Notes: generated by a model from the letters alone, not told the origin. 64,000 nucleotides of DNA from AV40 sp963817335 (GCA_963817335.1 CAWFNX010000005.1:1-64000), one strand, 5' to 3'; shown: positions 8,550-17,095, numbered from the stretch's first letter. Translations and numbers: made by a program.

Positions 8550-8818
8550 ATGAAGAACATCAAGCTCATCGCCATCGTTGCTGGCGCCACGGTCCTCGCC
8601 GGCGTGCCAGCGCTAATATTGCCTGTGATTTTCCGAGCGCCGAGATCTCGTCGATCGCGCCTGAAGTCAGCGAGAAAAAGTCGCAAGATTCGACACAGCA
8701 AAACGCCGGTGGCGGTCCTTCAGCGTCTACATGCCACACCTGCATAAGAAAGACGGACAGGCCAGACTCAATCTGTAGGTTGACAACGATTCACCAAGTG
8801 GAGCTCGCCAAATTATGA
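8550..8818 (+). pseudogene. Small exported protein gene, apparently frameshifted
   Basis: The ATG at 8550 opens a signal-peptide-like segment (MKNIKLIAIVAGATVLAGVP, then ALILPVIF). In that frame the product becomes an Arg-rich tail ending at 8747. The other frame from about 8632 instead gives a normal-looking mature domain with high GC3 (PSAEISSIAPEVSEKK, then QNAGGGPSASTCHTC). It runs to a TGA at 8816-8818 that overlaps the ATG of the carbonic anhydrase. A one-base frameshift near 8632 would join them into a protein of about 89 residues with a CHTC pair. This is either a real broken gene or an assembly error. No family recognised. Confidence 0.45.
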
Positions 8819-9471
8819 AACTGCATTATCGCAATGTCCTTTTAATGACGGTACTTGGCTTATGCGGATGGGCGATGGCCGCCGACCCCACTACTTCATC
8901 CGTTGGGCCCGATGACGCTCTCAGTCGCTTGAAAGCGGGCAACGAACGATTCGCTCAAAGTAAAGTCAGTGCAGGTAAGCCGGTCGCCGCCCGCCGCGCG
9001 GAAACTGCGAAAGATCAGCATCCATTTGCTATCATCGTCGGTTGCGCTGATTCGCGGACGGCACCCGAGATTATTTTCGATCAAAACATCGGCGACCTCT
9101 TTGTCATCCGCACCGCCGGCAATCTGGTGGATGATTATGCGTTGGGAAGTATCGAGTACGCAGTGGAGCATCTTGGATCACGGCTGATCGTTGTTCTTGG
9201 GCATGCGCGCTGTGGTGCGGTGAAAGCCGCGCTAGCGGGAGGTTCAGCGCCCGGTCACATCAATTCACTGGTTCGCGATATTCAACCTGCGGTTACCGCC
9301 ACAAAAGGAAAAGAGGGTGACGCACTTGCCAATGCCGTTCATGAAAATGACAATCAGGTCGCGAAGAAGATTCGAAATCAGGCCCAACTCGGCGAGTTGG
9401 CGGCTCAAGTGCGGATAGTCGAAGGGTACTACAATCTCGATACCGGCAAGGTTGAGTGGACGACAGAGTAA
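8815..9471 (+). CDS. Exported beta-class carbonic anhydrase
   Basis: 218 residues. A signal peptide (VLLMTVLGLCGWAMAADP, cleaved after about residue 22) precedes a complete beta-carbonic anhydrase domain. The Zn-site motifs are present: GCADSR (Cys and the Asp-Arg dyad) and GHARCGAV (His and Cys). It catalyses CO2 + H2O to bicarbonate, here likely in the periplasm, which is less usual than cytosolic beta enzymes. The ATG overlaps the end of the repaired frame of the preceding small gene. Downstream are receiver-only regulators. High confidence in family; the physiological role (CO2 trapping or pH) is unproven. Confidence 0.93.
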   Translation: MKLHYRNVLLMTVLGLCGWAMAADPTTSSVGPDDALSRLKAGNERFAQSKVSAGKPVAARRAETAKDQHPFAIIVGCADSRTAPEIIFDQNIGDLFVIRTAGNLVDDYALGSIEYAVEHLGSRLIVVLGHARCGAVKAALAGGSAPGHINSLVRDIQPAVTATKGKEGDALANAVHENDNQVAKKIRNQAQLGELAAQVRIVEGYYNLDTGKVEWTTE

Positions 9472-9806
9472 AGCATCCTGATTCTCCGCAAAGCAGGACG
9501 CGCCTTTCGGCGTAGGACCAAGGTCTGATTCTCATTTCTCGTTCGGTCGCTTTAACAGGCAGCGTGGTAAACTTACTTACTGATCTCGACGCGAGTGGCC
9601 CCGCGACCTTCCCTTTCACAAGATTTGGCGACAAGCCCGGCCGTTTATTTAATCGAATCACCGCGGCGCTACCGGTTCTGCCGAATCATCCGTTTCCAAC
9701 GTTAATTTCATTACCTGCCGGCAATCCCACACCTTTGTTGTTGGACAAACCGGCGACTCTTTGTCCGGAAGACTATGGAATTAACAACGTGTGAGGAAAT
9801 CGTCCC
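9472..9806 (+). other. 335-bp intergenic region with box 5
   Basis: Apart from the palindromic box at 9512-9530 this holds one weak reading frame, GTG at 9564 to 9794 (76 residues, no recognisable domain). Its GTG lies 33 bp after the box, a spacing typical of the set, but the codon use is unconvincing. I do not call it a gene. Confidence 0.4.
9512..9530 (+). promoter_or_regulatory. 19-bp palindromic box, site 5
   Basis: GTAGGACCAAGGTCTGATT. The nearest secure downstream gene is the receiver protein at 9807, 276 bp away, longer than usual for the set. Confidence 0.65.
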
Positions 9807-10289
9807 ATGGCTATTCAACCGCCAACTAATCAAAGTAACGTGCAATCACGACATCATCGCCCAGCCGCTAGCGGCCGACGCGTCATTTGTGTGGTGGATG
9901 ACGACCCGTCAGTCCTGAAATCGGTTGGTCGATTGCTTGAATCGGAAGGATTCAGCGTCCGGAGTTTTGGTCACCCAGACGAGGCGCTTACCTACATGGA
10001 GACACATTCCGTCCCTCTCGCCATTTTGGACATCTGGATGCAAGAGATGACGGGAATGGAATTGCTGGCGCATCTTTGCGCGAAATCGCCGCAGACTCAC
10101 GTAATTTTCATCACCGGCCATGAAGACGATGCGGCCCAGGCGACCGTGATGCAGGCGGGAGTCTTTGATTTCTTCATCAAACCTCTCGACGATTCCAAGT
10201 TCCTGGCTTCGGTTCATCGCGCGCTGGGCGATCCGCTTCAGGAAAAACACGGTTTGATGCAACTGGGCGCGAGCGTTCCTAAAGAGTGA
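9807..10289 (+). CDS. Receiver-only response regulator
   Basis: 160 residues. A 25-residue polar leader is followed by one CheY-like receiver domain with all key residues: acidic pair in CVVDDDPSV, phospho-Asp in AILDIWMQEMTG, Thr in VIFITGHED and Lys in FFIKPLDD. There is no output domain, so it should act by protein interaction or as a phosphate relay or sink. Its closest relatives in the window are the receivers at 10911 and 28879. It is the first of three receiver genes in a row. Confidence 0.9.
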   Translation: MAIQPPTNQSNVQSRHHRPAASGRRVICVVDDDPSVLKSVGRLLESEGFSVRSFGHPDEALTYMETHSVPLAILDIWMQEMTGMELLAHLCAKSPQTHVIFITGHEDDAAQATVMQAGVFDFFIKPLDDSKFLASVHRALGDPLQEKHGLMQLGASVPKE

Positions 10290-10396
10290 CAGCCAGTTGT
10301 CGAAACCCAGGCCACATCCTTGAGGCAAGCGACCACCGAAGGAACCAACCTGGAACCGCAATCAACGACCGGCAGGATATTATGAGGTTTCGCCAC

Positions 10397-10415
10397 CTAC
10401 GACGAAGGTCTCATA
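10397..10415 (+). promoter_or_regulatory. 19-bp palindromic box, site 6
   Basis: CTACGACGAAGGTCTCATA, 92 bp before the ATG at 10508. Confidence 0.6.
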
Positions 10416-10507
10416 GTTATATTTCCCGCCGGCGTCTATTGTCGGTGCACTTATGAAAGCAGCGCAGTGGAGCGAATGAAGTCACTGTGCGCCGGCAAGG
10501 ATGTGGA

Positions 10508-10927
10508 ATGAACCAAATAACCTCAAACTTCGGGTCGCTTAATATCTGCGTGCTCAATGAGGATTCGTCGCAACTCGAGACCACGAATCAGGTTCTGTCA
10601 TTAGCTGGCTGGCAAACACGACCATTTACCGATCCAGATACGTTCTTAAATTATGCACGGACCCATTCCCCTGACATCGCAATCCTGGATTACCCGGGAC
10701 CACGGGCGCGAGGCGTGCAAATCAGGGCCCGGCTCAGGGAAGTGTCGCCCGCAACTTGGACAATTATTGCTCTTAAACCCCACCAGAAGAACTTGGCGCG
10801 CCGGATGCTTCCGGACAGGGAACTGGTTGATTTGATTAAACAGTATGTCGCCGCAACCGCACAACAATTCTCACTTAAACGGCCAATCGGCCGAAGGAAG
10901 GAGACCGACTTTGGTTGCTGCGCCTAA
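10508..10927 (+). CDS. Degenerate receiver-like protein
   Basis: 139 residues with the length and layout of a receiver (LNICVLNEDSSQLETTNQVL; DIAILDYPGPRARGVQIR), but the chemistry is eroded. The N-terminal acidic pair is NED rather than DDD, the Thr strand reads TIIALKP, and the usual Lys-Pro is missing. An Asp remains in the phospho-acceptor position. It may therefore be a phosphorylation-independent pseudo-receiver. The ATG at 10508 has AAGG about seven bases upstream and is preferred over 10487. Its 3' end overlaps the next receiver gene by 17 bp, which suggests translational coupling. Confidence 0.7.
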   Translation: MNQITSNFGSLNICVLNEDSSQLETTNQVLSLAGWQTRPFTDPDTFLNYARTHSPDIAILDYPGPRARGVQIRARLREVSPATWTIIALKPHQKNLARRMLPDRELVDLIKQYVAATAQQFSLKRPIGRRKETDFGCCA

Positions 10928-11297
10928 GACAAAAGTTCTGACGATTTGTCTGGTCGATGACGATCCGTCCGTCCTTAAGGCGACGAGCCGTCTTCTTGTC
11001 TCCTCCGGATGGAAAGTAGAATCCTTTTTGGATCCGGTAAAGTTTCTGGATTATGCGAAGACGACCCAGCCTCCGTTAGTGGTGGTCGATATTCTGATGC
11101 CGATCATGAACGGACTTGAAGTCCAAAACCGACTACGAACGGTCTCTCCTTCAACCCGGGTAATTGTTCTGACCAGCAAGGACGATCCAGCGGTGCGTTC
11201 CAAGGCGCTGGCGGCGGGCGCGGCTGCTTTCTTCCTAAAGCCGGTGGATGACGACGAATTTCTCTCAGGAATTGAGTCCGCCCTTGGCAAAAACTAA
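10911..11297 (+). CDS. Receiver-only response regulator
   Basis: About 128 residues, one receiver domain with acidic pair (CLVDDDPSV), phospho-Asp (VVVDILMPIMNG), Thr/Ser (VIVLTSKDD) and Lys (FFLKPVDD). There is no output domain. I take the TTG at 10911 because GAAGGAAGGAGA ends about seven bases upstream; an in-frame ATG at 10845 would add 22 unconserved residues inside the previous gene. It overlaps the degenerate receiver gene and is probably co-transcribed with it. Confidence 0.87.
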   Translation: MVAAPKTKVLTICLVDDDPSVLKATSRLLVSSGWKVESFLDPVKFLDYAKTTQPPLVVVDILMPIMNGLEVQNRLRTVSPSTRVIVLTSKDDPAVRSKALAAGAAAFFLKPVDDDEFLSGIESALGKN

Positions 11298-11407
11298 AGC
11301 GATCGAGCGAGCTCGACAAACCGGCACGCTCGACCGCAAGCCGGCCGGCGACTGCCAATTCACGCTCACGTGATACTCGCTTGGCCGACTACATCCCGCG
11401 TCACGTG

Positions 11408-11426
11408 ATAGGGCTAAGGTCTTATT
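11408..11426 (+). promoter_or_regulatory. 19-bp palindromic box, site 7
   Basis: ATAGGGCTAAGGTCTTATT. It lies 104 bp upstream of a second box (11531-11549), both ahead of the L,D-transpeptidase gene. A 42-codon frame from ATG 11465 lies between but has no recognisable features. Confidence 0.6.
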
Positions 11427-11530
11427 TTCATCGCGGCCGGCCCAAGCCAATTTGGACGGACGAAATGAAAACTTCGCCGGGTACGAGTTCGCCTAATCCT
11501 TCAGGGACGATCGGCACGCGCGTATCGCAC

Positions 11531-11549
11531 GTAAGCCCAAGGTCCAATA
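11531..11549 (+). promoter_or_regulatory. 19-bp palindromic box, site 8
   Basis: GTAAGCCCAAGGTCCAATA, 40 bp before the ATG at 11590. It is followed by CCCGG, a flank also seen at site 11. Confidence 0.7.
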
Positions 11550-11589
11550 CCCGGACCTGGATCGGCAAGGCAATCTTCCGGTCTACTTC

Positions 11590-12597
11590 ATGAAATTCAT
11601 ATCCTTCTTTGTCGTTTCTGTCGCCTTGTTGTTCAGCGCTTACGCTATGGAAAAGCCTTCGTTTCATACGAAGGGAACTCCTACAGGCAAACCCACGGGT
11701 CCGTTGAAACCAGGTGAGTATTGGTGGAACCCGCAGCTTTCTCCGACCGGCCCCGTTGTCGTCCTGGTGAGCATTCCCCAGCAGACAATGCACGTGTATC
11801 GCAACGGGATCCTGATTGGGAGGTCGACCGTAAGCACCGGCTCGAAAGGTCACGAAACGCCGGGCGGAGTTTTCAGCATTCTTCAGAAGAGCAAGGAGTA
11901 TTACTCCAAAAAGTACGACAACGCCCCAATGCCGAATATGCAGCGACTTACCTGGACCGGCATCGCGATGCATTCGGGCCAGCTTCCGGGCTATGCCGCC
12001 AGCCACGGCTGCGTTCGTCTTCCCTACGATTTTTCGCAGTTGCTCTTCACCGTGACCAAGAGTGGCGGAACAGTTGTCGTGGGTGACGGCAAAACTCCGA
12101 CACCGCATCTTGCTTCGAATCCGGGATTAATGCTCGCGCCCAAGGATTTGACTCCGGACATGGTTCGCCAACTCTCACACGACGAGTATCAATGGCATCC
12201 AGACCGAAGTCCTCAAGGGCCGATCACAATTGTTCTGAGTTCCAGTGACCGAATGATGTATGTCTATCGGAATGGCAACCCGATCGGTCGTGCCACTCTC
12301 GAGGTAAATGGTCGCGGCTTTGGTAACCGTCTCGGTAGCCACATTTTCACCCGTCTCGAAGGAACGACCGGCAAGGAGAGCCAACTTGCGCCAGGACGTG
12401 AAGCTGGAAAATGGATGCGGGTGAGTAGCGAGGGTCGCGGCATCGACGCTGAGAGCCTGGCGTCACGACTCCGCTTCAACACCGAGTTTGCCCAAAAGCT
12501 GGCTGACGAAATCAAGCCGGGCACAACAGTTATCGTAACGGACAATCCGGTTGTACGAAAACCAGTCGCTGATTCCAGCTACTTTGCGGCTGATTAA
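11590..12597 (+). CDS. L,D-transpeptidase (YkuD) with second, Cys-less repeat
   Basis: 335 residues. After a signal peptide (MKFISFFVVSVALLFSAYAM), a YkuD domain (about 50-165) has the catalytic motif HSGQLPGYAASHGCVRLP, with the His and nucleophile Cys intact. Such enzymes form 3-3 peptidoglycan cross-links or attach proteins to the wall. A second region (about 195-320; GPITIVLSSSDRMMYVYRNG) repeats the N-terminal strand pattern of YkuD but lacks the SHGC motif, so it is likely a binding copy. Two boxes lie upstream. The next gene, a lipoprotein hydrolase, begins 10 bp after the stop and is probably in the same operon. Confidence 0.92.
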   Translation: MKFISFFVVSVALLFSAYAMEKPSFHTKGTPTGKPTGPLKPGEYWWNPQLSPTGPVVVLVSIPQQTMHVYRNGILIGRSTVSTGSKGHETPGGVFSILQKSKEYYSKKYDNAPMPNMQRLTWTGIAMHSGQLPGYAASHGCVRLPYDFSQLLFTVTKSGGTVVVGDGKTPTPHLASNPGLMLAPKDLTPDMVRQLSHDEYQWHPDRSPQGPITIVLSSSDRMMYVYRNGNPIGRATLEVNGRGFGNRLGSHIFTRLEGTTGKESQLAPGREAGKWMRVSSEGRGIDAESLASRLRFNTEFAQKLADEIKPGTTVIVTDNPVVRKPVADSSYFAAD

Positions 12598-12607
12598 GTT
12601 GACTGCC

Positions 12608-14245
12608 ATGCGTGCGCTCGGGTGTTTGGTGGGCGGCGCATTGTTGCTCGCCGGTTGCAGCAGCGCTCCCTACGCGGAGGTCTCGCCAAGACGGCCGCAT
12701 TTGACCGGCCCAACCGGCCCGGAGCCGTTGGCCTCGGTGGAAAAAACAATAGTCGACGCGACGCGAATGGAGCGGGCGCATCCGCTAACTTCGTTAGGCG
12801 AATGTCTCGATGCCTTGCAGGTAGCATCAAAGCAATTGCAGCGGAACATCGACAACAAAACAGCCTTGCGTGATTACAACTTCGGGATCAGCCGAATTTT
12901 CCAGATCATTCATGACGGAAAACTCGATCCCTGGACAAAGCCGTTGGCTGTGCCCGGACCGCACGGCGATTTCATTTTAACACCCAGGCCAGATCCTCGA
13001 CCGGAATGGAACGCCACACTCTACGACTTTACGCCAGCGGACGAGTTCGACGTCGGTGGGAAGTACGTTACCGAGCGAACGACGCGTCCTGGAATTGGCG
13101 CTGCCATTGTGGCGGTAGAGAAAGAGCATAACAAAAATGCACGCGAGAACTTCGCGCCCTCGCGAATTTATTACAGCGTGACGGTCGTCGCACACTTCCA
13201 GGGACAACGTTGTGTTCTGGCCTTTGAGGATCCGCTCTCGAAAGAAGAGGTGACCTTCAATGGCCGGACAACTCCACTGGCCGCGGATTTTACGGTACCG
13301 CTTGCAGTGATGCTGCAGGAAACCGATCCGGCGAAACATGAGGTCTGGCGCGTCCTTAATCCCGAGAAGTACGCGGACACTGCTGCGATCGAGCGACTTC
13401 AACCTTATGATCCCAACAAAACAGTCGTGCTTGTGATCCATGGACTGAAGGACTCGAATGCAACCTGGACGCCGATGTTGAACAAGCTGAGAGGCGACCG
13501 CGTAATCCGCCAGCACTACCAGTTTTGGTTCTACAGTTACCCGACGGGTTATCCTTATCCATATTCCGCCGCGATTTTGCGTCAGGAGCTCGACCGGGTG
13601 GAGAAGAACTTCCCGAAAATGAAATCGATGGTCGTCATCGGCCATAGCATGGGCGGGTGCATCAGTCGTCTGCTCCTCACCGACAGCGGAAATCAGATCT
13701 GCATGAAAATCTTTGGGCGGCCGCTCGAGGAAGTGCCGCTGTCGCCTCACGTTCGCGAATATTTTCGCCGGGAGTTGTTTTTTCGTCATCGCCCAGAAGT
13801 GGGGCGCGTCATTTTCATCGCCGCCCCCTTGCGTGGAAGCAACATGGCTACCGGACTCATCAGCAGCCTGGCCAACATGATTATTCGCGAACCGACGATT
13901 AGCAGTCAGGCAAGCGAAGAGATGCTGCGCCACACCAGTATCCGGGAAGATGAGCTCAAACCGATGCGTCGCGCCAACAGCGTGGACAGTTTGTCACCAA
14001 AGAGTCGCTTCATGCACGCAGTAAGCGAAATTCCAATGACGCCGGGCGTACCTTACGACACGATCATCGGCGATCGCGGTCGCGGCGATTCGCCAAATTC
14101 GAGCGATGGCGTGGTTCCGTATTGGAGCTCGCACCTGAAAGGCGCAGAGAGCGAACACATCGTTCCGTCCGATCACAGCGCGCACCAAAATCCTCAGGCG
14201 ATTGCCGAAGTTCTCGGCATTCTCAAAGCTCACGCGACGGATTGA
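12608..14245 (+). CDS. Alpha/beta-hydrolase (lipase-like) lipoprotein
   Basis: About 545 residues. A lipobox (GGALLLAGCSSA) suggests membrane anchoring. An N-terminal region of about 270 residues precedes an alpha/beta-hydrolase domain that starts at KTVVLVIHGLKDSNATW. The nucleophile elbow is VVIGHSMGGCISRLL, and HSAHQNP near the C-terminus may hold the catalytic His. Substrate unknown; triacylglycerol lipase or esterase is the usual reading. I use the ATG at 12608, which opens the signal peptide. A full-length paralogue lies at 48546-50165 with the same layout (GDRGRGDSPNSSDGVVPYWS here, GDRGKGNSPNSTDGVVAYWS there). Confidence 0.85.
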   Translation: MRALGCLVGGALLLAGCSSAPYAEVSPRRPHLTGPTGPEPLASVEKTIVDATRMERAHPLTSLGECLDALQVASKQLQRNIDNKTALRDYNFGISRIFQIIHDGKLDPWTKPLAVPGPHGDFILTPRPDPRPEWNATLYDFTPADEFDVGGKYVTERTTRPGIGAAIVAVEKEHNKNARENFAPSRIYYSVTVVAHFQGQRCVLAFEDPLSKEEVTFNGRTTPLAADFTVPLAVMLQETDPAKHEVWRVLNPEKYADTAAIERLQPYDPNKTVVLVIHGLKDSNATWTPMLNKLRGDRVIRQHYQFWFYSYPTGYPYPYSAAILRQELDRVEKNFPKMKSMVVIGHSMGGCISRLLLTDSGNQICMKIFGRPLEEVPLSPHVREYFRRELFFRHRPEVGRVIFIAAPLRGSNMATGLISSLANMIIREPTISSQASEEMLRHTSIREDELKPMRRANSVDSLSPKSRFMHAVSEIPMTPGVPYDTIIGDRGRGDSPNSSDGVVPYWSSHLKGAESEHIVPSDHSAHQNPQAIAEVLGILKAHATD

Positions 14246-14260
14246 AGGGGCGACGCGGGC

Positions 14261-14279
14261 GTAAGACCAAAGTCCATTA
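14261..14279 (+). promoter_or_regulatory. 19-bp palindromic box, site 9
   Basis: GTAAGACCAAAGTCCATTA. It is the only copy with T instead of A at position 17. It has no nearby gene: the next start is 450 bp away. Confidence 0.55.
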
Positions 14280-14539
14280 TTCCGCGCGAATCCGACATGC
14301 GATTCTCGACCTCAGGAAGGCCTGGCAGACCCCATGAAACCACAAAGAGGAGAAAAGTGGGGCTGACGGTGACGCCTTCCGTATGCAATTGGGGATCGTT
14401 TACCAGTTGTTCGACTAGAGATCGCACCAATAGGTCGGGTGCCCCACCCTGTCGGTTGTAACCGGCACTCCGTGGACATCCGTCCTCGCCACGGGTTTCC
14501 GCCGCCGCATCGCTATGGCGTGACAAGTCGGCCTGACGA

Positions 14540-14558
14540 GTAAGCCGAAGGTCTGATA
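14540..14558 (+). promoter_or_regulatory. 19-bp palindromic box, site 10
   Basis: GTAAGCCGAAGGTCTGATA, 171 bp before the gene at 14730. Confidence 0.6.
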
Positions 14559-14729
14559 TCCTCAGAGGCTGCCCTCACTTCAATATTCGTTGCGGACAAA
14601 TCACACTATGGACGCAATGCCAATCTGTCATCGCGGCGCGAGCACACGGTTTAACGCGTCAGCCAATTCACATGCCTCCGGCAGGATCTAGCCAATGCGC
14701 GCAACGGCTCATACCGAAAGGAGAGAGAA

Positions 14730-15389
14730 ATGAAACCGTTCGTTTCAAAGTACCTCGATCCAGCCAGCAGGTTAGGAGAAATTTTGTTCGGCTTGATAAT
14801 GGTGTTGACGGTCACACTGACCGCCGGACTGACGGTGGCGGAAGGCAGACAAGGAGTGCGCCAGCTTCTGCTTGCCGCGATCGGTTGTAATCTCGCCTGG
14901 GGAATCATCGACGCAGTCATGTACATTATGAACTGCGTCACCGTGCGCAGCGGCAAAATGCGATTGGTCCGGGCGGTGCAAAGCGCTTCCAACGAACAAT
15001 CCGCGCTTGCGTTGATCCAGGAGGAAATCGAGCCGGAATTACAGGAACTTCTCGATTCGCAACAGGCCGACGCGCTGAGCCGTTCGGTCCTGAAACACCT
15101 CGCCCAAGCGAAGATTGCGACGAAGGCGCTAACCAAAGAAGATCTTTACGGCGCTATCGCCTGTTTTTGGCTGGTTTTTGTATCGTGTTTGCCTGCGGCG
15201 GTTCCGTTTTTCATTTTTTCGCAGCCGCATTTCGCTCTCCGCATTTCCAACTTTCTTCTCCTCGTCATGCTCTTTTTGGTCGGACGAAAGTGGGCGCAAT
15301 ACGTCGGCACCAACCCAATCGCGGCGGGGTCGGCGATGGTGACGATTGGCCTCATTCTGGTCGGCGTTGCTATTTTGCTCGGAGGATAA
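14730..15389 (+). CDS. VIT/CCC1-like membrane protein
   Basis: 219 residues with two N-terminal helices (GEILFGLIMVLTVTLTAGL; LLLAAIGCNLAWGIIDAVMY), a charged cytosolic middle (about 75-140) and three C-terminal helices. The arrangement and the EILFGLIMVLT opening recall the VIT1/CCC1 family of Fe/Mn transporters, whose metal-binding acidic residues lie in the middle region (here QEEIEPELQE). A strong GAAAGGAGAGAG precedes the ATG. The next gene starts directly after the stop codon, so they form an operon. Transport substrate is unproven. Confidence 0.65.
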   Translation: MKPFVSKYLDPASRLGEILFGLIMVLTVTLTAGLTVAEGRQGVRQLLLAAIGCNLAWGIIDAVMYIMNCVTVRSGKMRLVRAVQSASNEQSALALIQEEIEPELQELLDSQQADALSRSVLKHLAQAKIATKALTKEDLYGAIACFWLVFVSCLPAAVPFFIFSQPHFALRISNFLLLVMLFLVGRKWAQYVGTNPIAAGSAMVTIGLILVGVAILLGG

Positions 15390-16043
15390 ATGACGCGCGC
15401 GTATGCCACTCCCGTAATCGTTCTTGTCCTGGCCGTTTGTGACATGTTCGGCGGACCTGCGACAATTGTTCCGCCGGAAGCCACCGGCGAAACAGCAGAA
15501 ACCGAATGGGAATTCTCGTTATCCATTTCCACCTATCTCGCGCAGCATTCTCGCGATTACGCCAATCCGAATTTTACGGCCGACCGCGATTGGTTGCACC
15601 TGGAAGCGCGCTACAATTATGAGGCGGTCAAGACTGGGTCGGTCTGGCTCGGTTACAATTTCAGTTTCGGAAAAAAATTGACTCTTGAAGCCACGCCGAT
15701 GATCGGCGGCGTGTTCGGCGACATCACCGGAATTGCGCCCGGCTATGCAATTTCGATTAATTACGAGCCGATCGAATTCTTTACCCAGGGCGAATACTTT
15801 TTCGATTCCGCAATTCACGCCGGGGATTTTTTCTACACCTGGTCAGAGCTTAGCTACTCCCCCGCGAATTGGTGCAAAGTTGGGTTCGTGGTAGATCGGA
15901 CCAAGGCCTTAGGCAGTAGCTTCGACATTCGACGCGGCCCGTTGGTCGGCTTCAAATACAAAAAAATCGACTTCACGACCTACTGGCTAAGTCCCGGTAC
16001 ACGCGAGGGAACGTTCGTCTTCTCCGTAACCACGAATTTTTGA
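15390..16043 (+). CDS. Exported beta-barrel-like protein
   Basis: 217 residues. It has a hydrophobic N-terminus (ATPVIVLVLAVCDMFGG), then alternating aromatic strands (WLHLEARYNYEAV, SVWLGYNFSF, LTLEATPMIGGVFGD, IEFFTQGEYFFD, GTFVFSVTTNF) ending in a terminal Phe, typical of outer-membrane barrels. No enzymatic motif is visible. The ATG follows the previous TAA with no gap, so translation is probably coupled. Function unknown. Confidence 0.65.
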   Translation: MTRAYATPVIVLVLAVCDMFGGPATIVPPEATGETAETEWEFSLSISTYLAQHSRDYANPNFTADRDWLHLEARYNYEAVKTGSVWLGYNFSFGKKLTLEATPMIGGVFGDITGIAPGYAISINYEPIEFFTQGEYFFDSAIHAGDFFYTWSELSYSPANWCKVGFVVDRTKALGSSFDIRRGPLVGFKYKKIDFTTYWLSPGTREGTFVFSVTTNF

Positions 16044-16073
16044 GCATGAACACCAGCAATCAGTAAGAGCAGT

Positions 16074-16979
16074 ATGAAAACAAAAGAGATCATCAAACGA
16101 GCCCGCAAATTCACCAAGTCATTCCGCGTCAGCAAAGGGAAGGATTTTCGACTTAAGGATGTCGACCCAGGCGATACCCTTGAATTCACCAAGGAAGAAG
16201 ACAAACCGCGAGCCAAGGAAGCACTCGCCACCGGAGTTTTGGCCCTCGCGGAACTGCAGGACAAACTCTACGCCCAGGACAAGTGGGCCGTTCTTCTGAT
16301 GTTTCAGGCGATGGACGCGGCCGGGAAGGACGGCGCCATCAAACACGTGATGTCAGGGGTAAATCCGCAAGGCTGCCAGGTCTACTCGTTCAAATCGCCC
16401 TCCGCGGAAGATCTCGATCACGATTATCTCTGGCGCTGCATGAAGTGCCTGCCGAATCGTGGCCACATCGGAATCTTTAATCGCAGTTATTATGAAGAAG
16501 TGCTCGCAGTTCGCGTTCACCCCGAATTTCTTGCCAAGCAAAAACTGCCAGAAAAGCTCGTCGGGAAGAAGATTTGGGAGGAACGCTTTGAGGATATCCG
16601 CAACTTCGAGCAATACCTCAGCCGGAACGGCATTGTGGTGCGCAAATTCTTCCTCCACGTCTCGAAGAAGGAACAGAAACGCCGGTTCCTGGAGCGGATC
16701 GATAACTCGGCGAAAAATTGGAAGTTCTCCGCCAACGATGCCGCGGAACGCGATTACTGGGACGACTACATGGAATGTTATGAGGAATTGATTCGCGAAA
16801 CCGCGACCAAGGATTCGCCGTGGTACGTGGTGCCGGCGGATAACAAATGGTTTACTCGCGTCGTAGTGGCAGCCGCAGTGATCGAGGCGCTGGCCGATCT
16901 CGATCTGGCATATCCCGAAGTTGGGGAAGACAAACTCAAAGAACTGGCGACAGCGAAGAAGAAACTGCTGAGCAAGTAG
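16074..16979 (+). CDS. ppk2: Polyphosphate kinase 2 family protein
   Basis: 301 residues, complete PPK2 domain. The atypical Walker A is FQAMDAAGKDGAIKHVMSG, and the lid and Walker B regions include NRGHIGIFNRSYYEEVLAVR and VHPEFL; DSPWYVVPADNKWFTR lies near the end. The NRSYYEEVL pattern fits the polyphosphate:nucleotide phosphotransferase group (class III-like), which uses polyphosphate to phosphorylate AMP or ADP. It is a cytosolic enzyme that ties phosphate storage to energy charge. It starts 30 bp after the beta-barrel gene. Confidence 0.92.
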   Translation: MKTKEIIKRARKFTKSFRVSKGKDFRLKDVDPGDTLEFTKEEDKPRAKEALATGVLALAELQDKLYAQDKWAVLLMFQAMDAAGKDGAIKHVMSGVNPQGCQVYSFKSPSAEDLDHDYLWRCMKCLPNRGHIGIFNRSYYEEVLAVRVHPEFLAKQKLPEKLVGKKIWEERFEDIRNFEQYLSRNGIVVRKFFLHVSKKEQKRRFLERIDNSAKNWKFSANDAAERDYWDDYMECYEELIRETATKDSPWYVVPADNKWFTRVVVAAAVIEALADLDLAYPEVGEDKLKELATAKKKLLSK

Positions 16980-17021
16980 CTTCACTCGACTCAAACCTGC
17001 AGTTTCGCGCCTTGTTCCGAC

Positions 17022-17040
17022 GTAGGCCTAAAGTCCAATA
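17022..17040 (+). promoter_or_regulatory. 19-bp palindromic box, site 11
   Basis: GTAGGCCTAAAGTCCAATA, followed by CCGGG; 55 bp before the ATG at 17096. The same core is found at site 16 (38162-38180). Confidence 0.7.
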
Positions 17041-17095
17041 CCGGGCCAGTTGGCTCGGGCGCAAACTATCGGCAATCAACAAGGAGCAGACTGCC

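Larger units (their letters stand above)
14246..14729 (+). other. 484-bp intergenic region with boxes 9 and 10
   Basis: Two palindromic boxes (14261-14279 and 14540-14558) lie here, with no open frame that looks coding between them. Very short frames start at 14334 (10 codons) and 14608 (27 codons) at box-like spacings, and could be leader peptides or remains of lost genes. I see nothing else. Confidence 0.4.

Noticed and set aside
9564..9794. A 76-codon frame 33 bp after box 5
   Set aside because: Spacing fits, but the codon use is not convincing and no domain or start signal supports it, so it is mentioned only in the spacer entry.
12196..12216. Core of the box (GACCGAAGTCC) inside the L,D-transpeptidase gene
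   Set aside because: Positions 2, 17 and 18 do not match and it lies in coding sequence, so it is taken as chance.
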